64,000 bases of DNA from Porites lobata. Lineage: Eukaryota > Cnidaria > Anthozoa > Scleractinia > Poritidae. Below the pieces are notes generated by a model. The model was not told where the DNA came from. It made no database searches and was given only the letters and a program-made list of their open reading frames with translations. The stretch covers positions 216,001 through 280,000 of the forward strand of contig CALNXK010000037.1 in assembly GCA_942486035.1 (NCBI GenBank), written 5' to 3'. A program made the translations under genes and the position numbers. Below, piece by piece: positions 46,301 through 57,700 of the stretch (positions are counted from its first letter, which is position 1; every line of letters starts with the position of its first letter).

Positions 46301-47559
46301 CTACAATTAGCCCGCCTGACAATTTTATTTAAGCTACACTGTAGTCAGGTGAGTTTCAATCCTGGTAATGCCACTGAGGCTTAATTCCATTCTGAGCTGA
46401 ATAACTAATAATATACTTTTTCTTTATAGGAAAGAAAATGCTTCAATGCAAGGTCATTTTGATAATTGTAAGCATCAAATTAATCTGACAGCATTATGTT
46501 GAACCGATATCTCCTTAACAACATATAAATATCTGTTAAGACCTGTTAACGTTACTTTAATGAACGTCAACAAAGTACAAGCAGGGGAGACCCAGAATAC
46601 TAATGCCTGTGAAATTAGGCACTCAGTTATACAGCACTAACACTCGTATCTTTTGTTCAGCCTTAATTAGTGCATAGTTCATAGTTTTCATGGCTGGATC
46701 CAGAGATTTCCAAAAAAGAGGATCGTAACTGAGCTTTAGTTCTTTTCACATCTCACTCCCCTTCTTCCAGTGACCGGAGAATTCAAATTATTCGCTGTGT
46801 TAATATTTATTGATTACGTGTGCAGATATCAAGGCTCTAGGAAAACGTTGATTTTTACAATGTTCTTTATTCGTTATCTTTCTTACAATTTTAACATATA
46901 AAACAAAAATCCCAATCAAAAAGTGGTTGTCGCTGTTTCGCCCTCTTACCCTCATCCTTGAATTTCACATCTGGCAGTCATTTTTAAGTTTCGAATCTAT
47001 CAGTTCATTTTCACAATTCTTTCTCCTCCACAATGGCCCCTTAGGCTAGTGAAAGGGGAGAATAAACGGTGCGCCCTTTCGTCCACTGGGCTTTCTTTTC
47101 TTTTCTTTTTCTTTACTATTTCGATTTAATTGGGCTATACAGAGAGAGGTCACTTTTAATACACTGATGGTTTGCTGACTTGGAGTTATAAACTCTTTCA
47201 GTTTATTTGTACCAGCATTCTCGATTTCGTTCTCACCCACGAGCCGGGGAGGAGAGGCCATGGTGGAGGTCAGCATCGCCAAAGAGGGCAAACACGGAGA
47301 GGTGAGAAAAATCTTTAATGTCGCAACAAGAAATCATTAAACTTACGCATAAAGCTGCTCTGTTTTAGTTGAAACAATGATTTTGAGTTACCAAAATCAC
47401 ACAGTCCATACCGTATTTAATGCTACCCTCAAATAAACACCACAGAAAGGAGAGAAATTATTAACAAACGCCGCTCTCGAATTAACACCGTATTCAATCA
47501 GACGAATGCGGCGTTAATTCGAGGATTATGTACTATTGTCAATATTAACCTTGTTACAC
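43400..47559. other. Intergenic stretch with no convincing gene
   Basis: Open frames are short and lack recognisable domains. Visible items are a TTTATTTATTTA-type simple repeat at about 44100-44160, an inverted repeat at 46110-46170 and a MITE-like segment near 47410-47530. A short in-context ATG followed by a GTGAGA donor at 47259-47301 might be a first exon but has no partner I can identify. Confidence 0.45.
46110..46170. repeat. Inverted repeat, 61 bp
   Basis: GTGTATCGTCAGGTTTAAAA is matched by the inverted TTTTTTAAACCTGATAATACAC around the core CCCGAGGCGAAGGCGAG. It could form a strong hairpin. Probably a small foldback repeat. Confidence 0.7.
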
Positions 47560-49620
47560 GATGAGAAAGTTATAACAGTATTAGTGATGTTACCAGCACT
47601 TCAGTTAAATTCATTAAGCGCTCTGCTAAACAATCTGATATATGGTCAGCTTCAGAGCATTAATACCTTTAATGTCTGACGAGTTAGCATCATCAGTAAG
47701 TCTGGCAAGCACCATTATATCAAAAATATTAATGTCTTATATGTTATTACTAGCTATGGAGCATTAAAGAGTATGATTTTCTTCAGTATATTTTAGCCTT
47801 CTCAGCACTTGTGTATAACAATATTACGGTGTTTATATATGTTAGTCTTAGCAGCTCTAAAGCAATAAAGAGTACGATTTTCTACAATATATTTTAATCA
47901 AATCAGCACCTTTGTATTACAAATATTATTAGTGTCTTATATGTTAGTCTTACCAGCTCTAAAGCAATTAAGAGTTGCTGGAGAGTTTGATTGCCTCAAT
48001 TATGTGGAGCTCGGAATTGTTTGTAACATTTCCGGTGTTAGAATTCTCCTTCTTTCAAATATTAAAAGTCTTAGCAGCACGCGTCTAATACGTTGGTCTC
48101 TACAAATCTAGAGTATCAGTCTTATTAGTAACAGTGTACTGACAATACAATAGGGTTAAAAGCTGCAGTGTATTACAAACATGACCCGAGCCTGATATAT
48201 TAGTCGTATTACCACTGCTTGTTAACAATATTAGTGTCATATGGAAATCCGAGCTCCCTAACACCAGTATATTTAACAATGGGCACCCAACGTATTAGCA
48301 GTGTTATAGTACCCCATGTGTTAGTCCTACCAGTAGCAATGTATTACTAATATCAGTGCCATATGTAATTCTTCCCGACACCTGTGAAAAGTTAGGCCCA
48401 GCGTATTAGCGCGCAGTGTTAGTCCTACCCGAGTGTAAATTAACAGATTTAGCCTCTTTTATAAAAATCTTCCCAACACCTCGCCAGTTTGACCCAGCGT
48501 ATTAGCGCGCAGTATTAGTATTTTATCGGTGTTAGTCCTTCCAGCACCAGTGTAAATTAACAATTTTAGCATCTAATACACAAGTATTCCAACACCTGTA
48601 TAATTAACAGCTAGACGGCCCAGCATATCAGCGCGCAGTATAAGTGCCTTGCGTTAGTCCTACCAGAGCCAATGTATTAACAATATTAGTATCTTATATG
48701 CAAGTCTTCTCCACACCAGTATACTGAGTGTCTCATGTGTTATTCCTACCAGCAGCGATGTATTAGCAATATTAGTTTTCAGGTGTTAGCCTTACATGCA
48801 CCAATGTATTAACAATATTAGTATCTTATATGCAAGTCTTCTCCACACCAGTATACTGAGTGTCTCATGTGTTATTCCTACCAGCAGCGATGTATTAGCA
48901 ATATTAGTTTTCAGGTGTTAGCCTTACATGCACCAATGTATTAACAATATTAGTATCTTATATGCAAGTCTTCTCCACACCAGTATACTGAGTGTCTGAT
49001 GTGTTATTCCTACCAGCAGCGATGTATTAGCAATATTAGTTTTCAGGTGTTAGCCTTACATGCACCAATGTATTAACAATATTAGTATCTTATATGCAAG
49101 TCTTCTCCACACCAGTATACAGAGTGTCTCATGTGTTATTCTTACCAGCAGCAATGTATTAGCAATATTAGTGTTCAGGTGTTAGCCTTACATGCACCAA
49201 TGTATTAACAACATTAGTGTCTGACATCAATCTTGCCTGCATCACCACTTGAACAGCATTACTAGTGTCTGATGTGTTAGTCTTCTCAGCAGAGTTTAAG
49301 CAGTAGTGTAATAAAAACATTAACATCAGTTGTGTTATGCGTTAGTCGTCAGATTAACAATGGGCGAGCAGGGGCGCATTATATCGGAGTCTTACCATGA
49401 GCAATAGTATTAGCATTAGCTTTAGACACTTATCGCTATAACATCAGCAGTCCAAATATTTATTAGCATTAAGACATTATAAACTAGCGCTGCATTGACA
49501 CAGGAATTCGCATCGTCGTTAGTATAAGAATTATGAACATCGCCATGACATCTGATAAGTAATTAGCATTATTAAAGATAGCTTTTATATCACCTGCACG
49601 ATTAACAGCGCCACTATTCA
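47560..49620 (+). repeat. Degenerate tandem repeat region rich in TTAG words
   Basis: Roughly 2 kb filled with diverged iterations of units such as GTATTAACAATATTAGTGTC and GTGTTAGTCCTACCAGCACC. Spacing between related words varies, as expected from an old satellite. A well-preserved 132-bp array sits inside it. No gene is visible. Confidence 0.75.
48671..49198 (+). repeat. 132-bp tandem array, four copies
   Basis: Units start with AATGTATTAACAATATTAGT at 48671, 48803, 48935 and 49067, with the beginning of a fifth at 49199. Units 1 and 2 look identical; units 3 and 4 carry a few substitutions. The period is exactly 132 bp each time. Each unit also contains a shorter internal relative (GATGTATTAGCAATATTAGT). 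Confidence 0.92.
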
Positions 49621-52600
49621 ATCATGAATTGTTCAGTTATAATGGTGAGTCCTAAGTCCTCGTTTATTCTGTACGATCTAGCGTACTATCGTCAGGATGG
49701 AAAAGAAAATATTTGCGAGATTGGAATTTTTGTAAGAAACTTATCTAATCTAGATTGCTACCTGAATTATCCGCATACGGCGGTTGCCTCAACATATTCA
49801 GTGGGACTACGGTTTTGAATCACATTAGGAGCACTATAAGAGTAAATCTTGTTATACTTATGAGTATTAACCTATATTGTAAATTATAGGCATAAGCACA
49901 GGCAGGTTCAATTAATCAATGTTGGCATTCAATTGAGTATCAGCATCAACTGATATCTACACCAGTATTAGCATCAATATTACCATCAGCATCATATTAA
50001 TGCAGTGATCGGCACCAGCCTCGTTATCGGTAAAGGTAATAGCATAAGAATAAGCATTATAACCAGCATAAGCACCACATAAATAACATAAGCCATGAGG
50101 GATAAGTTAACAATGGCGCTGATCAGCCTTAAGGTCATTTTGCATTTAGCAATCTGATGGCACTGGCGCTGCAAGTTAAAATGGCGTTAACACTTTGTCT
50201 TGCAATGGAAGGGAATACAGTGAAGATGAAAGAAAATGAACTGTTAGTACAGACGCCGGAAATTTTATAAACAGAGTTAACAGCAAATGGCTTATGTGGA
50301 GTCGAACAAAACTCAACTTAGAACAGCATTCGCATCTGGGTTATATGAGGGCCTAGCTGGGATGTTATCAACCTTTCTTCATGACTGTTACATGGAAGTT
50401 AGCGTTAAGTATTAGAGTGGGTTTTGGGTACGTTTTGGTTACAAGAACTAAAATGAGACAAAAGAATAAGGCCGCTTACGAAAAACTGCCATTGACGCAC
50501 AGAACCTACAAGGTTCTTGTTCGCGAGTCTGACATTTTGGAGTGATGGTATACTTAATTGCTGAACATGTCGATTATCTTGTCATATTAGTTGGATTTAC
50601 TTTTACGATGAAATTTTTACCGTTAACCGTTAACTGGCCTAAAGTTTAGCTAAGTTTTTAATGTTAGCTGCTCTCAGATACTGCTTAATTAACACCCCAT
50701 CTTGGTTCACTTGTGTGGAGAAGATCTAATAGATAATTTACACTACAAGGCCACTTTAGAAATGAATGAAGTATACATGGACGTTAGCAATGATTTTATT
50801 GATAATGATCAGGTTAACAGCTTACGATCAATGAAGTGTCAACAAGCGATTTATATGGAGGCAATTGAAAGTAAGTGTAAGCTCTATATAGATGTTGATT
50901 AAGCATGTTGGGCAAGCATGAGTTAACAAGTCATTTGTCGCTTTAGATGCTTGAAGCCTTTTTGTTCAACTTACCGAGTTAGTTTCTTAGTAGTTAAAAA
51001 TAATCAGTTCAGTTATGAAGACCTTGATAAAGGTATGCGTCAACATCAGTGAATTACAACTGACTCGCTGAATAAAATAACTAGTAAATTTTAAGTCACG
51101 TTCGAGTTATTAAAATTATACTTGAAGTATTTAAGAAAAGAGTCTATTCAATCAAGATTGCCACTATCCAGGTAACTGTGTCATGATCATCTCTTTCCGC
51201 TCACTGTCGTCCCTCATGGTGCCTCTGAGCTGAGTAACAGCCATCTCACGCCTTTTCGCCGCTGTGTAGCGTTGTTACTTAAATGTAAGTGTTGCTTTTC
51301 TGTAATAACAAGCAGTGATATAAAATCTCAAACTTTTAAAATTATATTTGGTTATCAACTACGTTTGATAATGAATTTAGGTTAAATAAATGAAGAGCAA
51401 ATGCCGCGTTCGCCACGCCTCGTTCATAAAGCACCTGTTATAGCAAGCTAAATACGTGGAGAAATCCCAAACAGGGCGGGTCCTACTGAGTGACAATGAA
51501 GATCGAATTTTCCCTCAAAGCCTGTCATTTTATATAGCTAACTCTGACATTTAACTCGTGCTGACTTGGATCATTTTTTACCAGTAGAAATGAGCACTTT
51601 GATGAAGATAAGATGCATCAGTTCCAACAATGCAATACGACATTTATAAGCTGCCATGAAATGTACTAAGTGTATTTGCGTTTTACTGAGCACCAACAGT
51701 TCATTCAAGTGGACTATTTTCTTGTTTTTCTTTATTGTGTGCTAGTGCGTACTTGAACCGAACTGGCACCCATTTATAATATAGCGCTGTATTTTTGTCG
51801 TTTATCTATGAAGCCAGGTATGAACACAGATCGATGTGGGTTAAAAAATATTTTTTTAAAGTTTGCTGGCTTTCACCTAGTACTCACACGATCCTGGTCT
51901 CCACGATTGCATTCAAAAAGATGTCCGCTAGACAAACTGGTTAACCGCCTGTGAGTGGTATTCACGCTTAATTGACTGCTTACAGAGTATCATGGCCTTT
52001 TGAATTCGCACTGTAACTCGTCTTGTTGTTTAACAACAAGCGGTTGAAAACCAGTGTTCAGTAGTTGACCAGTAGGCTGTACATTACAGTTCAGCTCCTT
52101 GTCTCTCGGGTGCGATGTCTGGCAGTCATTCTGTTTTATAAAGGAAACAAAAAACTGAAATCGATATTTTTTAATTCAAAATATCGCGATAAACTTGTTT
52201 GAAAAGACCTGAAAAGCCATTTAACATATACTTTTTCATTTTCGGTAAAACTTCCATTACTGATACCTTTCACTGGTTTTGCCGGTTCTTCTGTGCTCTG
52301 GCGTTGTAACGCTTTTAGCCCATACTTGACTTCTGGCTTCACTCCTGAAATCCGGCTAGAGCGCTAGCTAACTAACGTGCTAGCACCATCTTGCTGTTGA
52401 TTGAAAACAAAAGGTAAATGGCATCAGGAATATGTAAGGGCGTACTTAAATTTAAAAGAAAAATGCGTTTCAGTTTAATAACTTACTAAGCTCTCATAAG
52501 ATAGGTGACCCTCTCTGTAGAAGCTAGCTTATCGCTTGGTAGAAGTTTTAAGATGACCCATTATTACTCACAGTTTGTTTTACGCAACATTTGTCAATTG

Positions 52601-54691
52601 TAAACACGAGATGAAATCATATTTGATGGTTTCCGCATCTTGAGCTTTCATTGGTTGCAGACTGAAATAGTTGATGTAGTCAACTATTCACGCGTTGTTT
52701 TGCTCATGGCTGTTTAAGTGGCGATAGAGGTAAACATAACAGGTAGTCGAGTCATATCTTTAAACAACCTTTAAAAAACTTGTTATCATGAAACTAGAGT
52801 AAATAGCTAGAGCCCGTTCTGGCTCAGTCTCTATCCCTAAGTTTTACTACCGAACTAAAGAAGACAAGCTTGCCGCCGTAACACCTTAGGTTAAAGTGGA
52901 ATACTACATGTTCTCAGCTGTGTTTTTAAAAGCACTGAAGCTTAGTATCTCACACACAAGCTTGGTTAGGCAGTCATGCAGGTGACCTATTAAGAGAACC
53001 CTCTAACTGTGTGAGAAAGTATTAAAATTTTAATTATGAAACAAAATTTCAATTTTGGGAGATAAAAGACCATTGTAGTAGCATCTTTCTTTCTACCTCG
53101 ACGAAGTGATTTTATTAAATGTTTTTTATAATGTTAAGGACGATCTTGTTGGAAATTCAGTGTGGTTGAACCTCAGTTAGAACTGTTACTTAGCAATGGC
53201 GAAAAAAGATAAGTGCGTAAATGTAATTTCTTTATCCTCGAAACACCTATAGTCCACACTTGTTTCACAAGTGTTTGTACTTTTTAATTCTACATCAAAC
53301 TGGAATTTGTAAAGTGTTTTTGTTTCCTCAGGAGAGGGGGAAAACGAAGTTTCCCCGACATCATGATCAAACTCAACCCATGAATGGCGTTGTCGCAAGA
53401 GAGAATGATCTAAGAGCTTAGCTCATTCTCTCTTGCGTTGCCTCGAGCCTGTCGTTGTAACAGCTCTCCTCTCTACGCGTAGTATCCCACGCAGACGTTC
53501 GTATTTCCTTCCCTAAACACCCTTGTGTGTGGAGGCTTAGCTCTACGCGCAAATAGATTAAACCATTCCAGTCAGCTCCCCACCGGAATTTAGCTCCCAC
53601 GTGTTATTCTTGAACTTCATGGGATACAGAGTCATTTGGCACCAGTGAAAACTTTATTCACCCAAAAGTTCAAATTTGATAATATTTTCGAAATCACAAG
53701 CTATTCACTTCATCCAAATCGCTCGTATATAGAATAGTTTGCGTAATTGTAGAGCACTGATATATACTTAACCGGCGACCATGCCAATACGTAACCCGCC
53801 CCCCCCCCCCCGGGGGAGGGGTACTCTCTTACAAGAGGCTAATGGGCATGTTTCGCTGATGGGGCCGCATTTTCACGACTGGAGTGACTATAATGAGGTT
53901 CCATTTTCAAGAGAGTTCAGTACTAGAAAGGGGTCGCAAATTTTCCGATTTGGGGGGTAATTAGGGATTCAAAAATGGGAAAATTCTCGGTTAAAAAATA
54001 TCAGAAAGTTGTTGTTTATTAAATTTAACAATAAGCTCGCAATGACCGTATTACATTCCGCCGCTTGAAACCACATTGATAAGGTAAATGGTAAATGGTA
54101 AATGGTAATAAATACAAAGTGACTAAGTTGGGATCGCGAAAATTACATTTTCCAAAAATTGCCTAAGATGTGGTCTATAATTGGCCAAAATATAGACTAT
54201 AATGGGGTAGCGGCTCTGAGAGGCCAGCGGCACATACCCAGCAAACATTAACCCAAGTAACCCCCCCAACCCCCGCCCCCGCGTACGTAAGCTACGACCA
54301 TGTTACATCAGTTCGCTGAGCATAAACAGCCGATAGCAAATTCAACGTAACGGAAGCCTAGTCTGCATACAGACATTGATGTGACACTCAATGAGGTAAA
54401 GTGAAATTCCGTGGACCTTTCCTTTGGGAACATCTCTACCTTGATGAAGACGAGTACTACCAACTTAACTAACGTTTAAGTAATTTGTATTTGCACATCA
54501 TTGTATTACGTTTCGTATTTTCTCTATAGAAAAACACATCACTTTTAACAATTTTTACACTGGCCATTGGTTCTTTATAGAAAACTTCGCACACACTGTA
54601 TGCCATCTGCATGTTTGAGGCTACTACTCTCATAACAGAACTCCAGCTTAACTGGTATCGTTCTAATGTTTCACAAAAACAAATGTTTTAG
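49621..54691. other. Long stretch without a recognised gene
   Basis: No domain or convincing exon was found on either strand. It must hold the 5' part of the modular secreted gene (signal-peptide exon and promoter) if that gene starts inside the window, but I could not identify it. A G/C-run element lies at about 53797-54285. Confidence 0.45.
53797..54285. mobile_element. Relative of the CCCGG-ended hAT-like element
   Basis: It begins CCCCCCCCCGGGGGAGGGGTACT and ends with a CGGCACATACCCAGCAAAC-type segment followed by C runs, matching the ends of the element at 37031-37655 (GGGGGTACTCCC and CGGCACATACCCACCC). The interior is non-coding. Limits are approximate because of the C runs. Confidence 0.6.
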
Positions 54692-54760
54692 GAGCTCATG
54701 GTGGCCAACAACAGCATGGACCACATTCAGATCATGATGGGAGATCTCCTCCGAGTGCAG
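54692..54760 (+). CDS. Gly/His/Pro-rich exon with possible short isoform to 54864
   Basis: Acceptor TTTTAG and donor GTGAGT bound a 69-bp phase 1-1 exon coding Gly-Ala-His-Gly-Gly-Gln-Gln-Gln-His-Gly and Arg-Ser-Pro-Pro-Ser-Ala. If the donor is not used the frame stays open to TAA at 54862-54864, adding a Pro/Ser-rich tail, and a polyadenylation-type AATAAA lies at 54912. An alternative short product is therefore possible. It may belong to a separate gene. Confidence 0.5.
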
Positions 54761-57700
54761 GTGAGTCCCCAGCACCTGTACCTCCAACGGGAAGATATCC
54801 TGGCAGCTCACAGTCTGTTACATCCAGAGAACCTGATACGGGCCAAGCTATGTCTTGTAAATAATAAAAAGTCGAAATCGTTAACATTGTCCTCCCCCTG
54901 TGCGAATTCGTAATAAACATTGAATGTACCATTAGTGTCACGTCTTTGCCATTAAGTGAAACTTTTGCAGATAAATTCGAGCCGCTGACACCTCCCAAGA
55001 CTTGTAAATAAGGTTAGGTTGCTGATTACAGTCGCCTAATTTTTCGTGATATCATCGAGATCGAATGCTTGCTTTAATGGGTGACAATCTACCGAGGGCA
55101 TGGGCGTCGGGTTTATAACGGTGTGATGAGTTTCTCGCCTCCTCTTAGCCCTTCCCCCTTCTTTCTAGGAAGATTTGAAACCAAGATGCCAAGGTAAAAA
55201 TGATAGCCTAAGTAAATGCAAAAACGGAAAATGAACTCAGGACAGCCACTAACCATCACTAACCGAGAGAGGGAATGGAATAAAAGCTAATAAAGGGCTT
55301 CCATTATTAGGTATTAGGGACCTTATGAAACTAGGACGGCAACGGCAACGGCAAGGAAAACGTCAAAAAAGAAACAGGTTTAATGGACAAAACAACAACT
55401 CTCAAATGTGAATCACTGACCCTTTTCTGTCAATTTCTTTGCTGTCCCTGCACAACTGCGACTTCATTAGTGAAATGGCCACATTTGAAGTCCTCTTAAG
55501 ACCATGAACGGTACGGTGATAAATTTTGCTGTATCTGTTTGAGCTCGGAATCAGACGTCTCTCTTCAGCTACAGCTTCACTAATTTCCCAACTTTTAAAA
55601 AACTGGGTGAGTTGGAAGGTCTTGGATTAACTGCGAAAAAATCTATAAGGACATTGTGTGAGTTTTTCAGTGAAGCTTACTGTGGCGTCGTCTTTGTAAT
55701 ATTGTAAGGTCCCTATAACTAACTGAATATCCCTATTACAGACGTTTTTCGGTTTGATAATTAAGATAATTAAGTTCAACTATGTCTTGAACCTAAAGGC
55801 CCAGCGTGTCCAAGATGTCTGCTGGAGAGAGAATCAGCGCGGTTGACAGTTTCTAGATGGAAAAACGTCACCTCGTTCGTTCCACGCTGTGGACTGGATA
55901 ACATTTTCAGATGTCACCAGAAGTGGTCAGTAGTTGGATTATCTTGGCAGAGTAACGCTGAAGGACGTGTAATGGAAGAAACAATAACCAAGGGCAAGTT
56001 GATGAACTGTTCAGGTAAGATAATCCGGTAACCCCTTGCCATGCAAGCCGGATGAAGCTGATTTACGTAAATAGCTAAGGCAACAAACAATACAGATATG
56101 AAACAATATAAACACCCTTTAAAGTAGAGGCGTAGCCAGCTTTTCGTCTAGTCGTAGGCCTGGCCGACTTTCATATCCTGAAAATTGCACGCATGACTAG
56201 TATACACTGACCTTGCCAACACTCTGAGCTCGTAAGTTTTTTAGCTCACCCCAACAACGTATAATTTATTACATGCGGTCAGGAGCAAGCGGTAGAGGCG
56301 GATCAAACCGAAAATTTGTAGACACCGTCCTACAGGTCTATGGGCTAGCTATACGCCCCTGCCTTAAAATAACAGTAACAGTAAGAGGCTGTGTCACGGT
56401 TTTCTAGTCTAGCTCAGTTTGTTGATGCCAATTACGCTTCTTTATTCTATTTATTCCAAGAGAAATGAATATTTTTTGGTAAATTGCAATGAACGGCTTA
56501 TTCTTGGCAAGCTGCAAATATTACCGAAGTAGAACCACTCAATACGATAAATGTCACGTGATAAAAATAAACATTTTGCTTTTAACAAAGCCAACAAACT
56601 ATTAGGTGCAGTGAACCAGGACTTGAACGGATCTTGGTATTAAGAAAAAAAAAACTTGAGGAAACTTGACAAATTAAGCCTAATAAATTTAGCGGAATTC
56701 AACCCATGTGACACGTTTCTCAAAATTTCCAGAAGAATCAAGAACTGAAGGAGAACGAGAAACCATCATGCAAAGGATTAATAGATTGATCGCAATCTGC
56801 ATTTATGGTGATGTTGGCAACGAAAGCACGAGTGCTGAAGGCAAAAATCAAGATTTCAGTGATACTGATGACTTCATTAACGCCGACGATGATGATGACG
56901 ATGATGATGACGATAGTGACATCATGGATGATGGTGATGACGATGGCTCCAACGATGGCAGTGGTATTAGTGACAACGATGATGACAATATTGGTGCTGA
57001 TGATCGTCACTTTGGACACGAACCTGGACATAGCCACTGTCGTCGTAGACGACGTCATCGCCATAACTTTTCTCAACTGCACTGGATCCAACAACCAGAC
57101 CTGTACGAAGAGTTTGAATTCAACCCAACTTCAGGTAATGGTCTTTTCGAAACATGTACCAACGAGCAATGACTAAGAGAGAGAAACTATAAAAAGCTAT
57201 TTTCTCCAGCTCGACATTTAGTCATGTCTTTCTTGGCCTTGCTTAGAATTTTTAGCATAAATTTTGACTCCATCGAAACATGTACCAACGAGCAATGACT
57301 AAGAGAGAGAAACTATAAAAAGCTATTTTCTCCAGCTCGACATTTAGTCATGTCTTTCTTGGCCTTGCTTAGAATTTTTAGCATAAATTTTGACTCCATG
57401 AATCAATTAAAAGGCTCTAGTAGAAATAACGGTTTTTTAAGCGCGCCATGACTGCGCTTAGTTGCCTTTATCTCCTTTTACATGGGTGATTTTCTCGCGC
57501 GATAAGAGCTACAATATTTTGCGCGATTTCAAATCGCCTGTGTAAACTAGCGACAATGTGATTGACATTTCCTAATCTTTAAGTTTACTGTAATCTTTAA
57601 TGCTTTCCTTGTTTGTCTTACATTATGATCAAGAAGAAGGTCTCCTTATTTCCTTAAAAACTATTTTTATACTAATTGGAACTAGTACGTAGCTTTCCAA

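Noticed and set aside
46427..46462. Signal-peptide exon for the modular secreted gene
   Set aside because: An acceptor, ATG and hydrophobic Val-Ile-Leu-Ile-Ile stretch occur, but the coding part is only about ten codons, the donor phase is wrong and it is 8 kb away.
47259..47301. First exon (ATG in good context followed by GTGAGA)
   Set aside because: No continuation exon or signal peptide could be linked to it, so it is not annotated as coding.
56738..57094. Minus-strand frame rich in Val/Ile/Thr opposite the Asp-rich exon
   Set aside because: It is the mirror of the GAT/GAC repeat; it has no splice context, whereas the plus strand joins its neighbours in phase.
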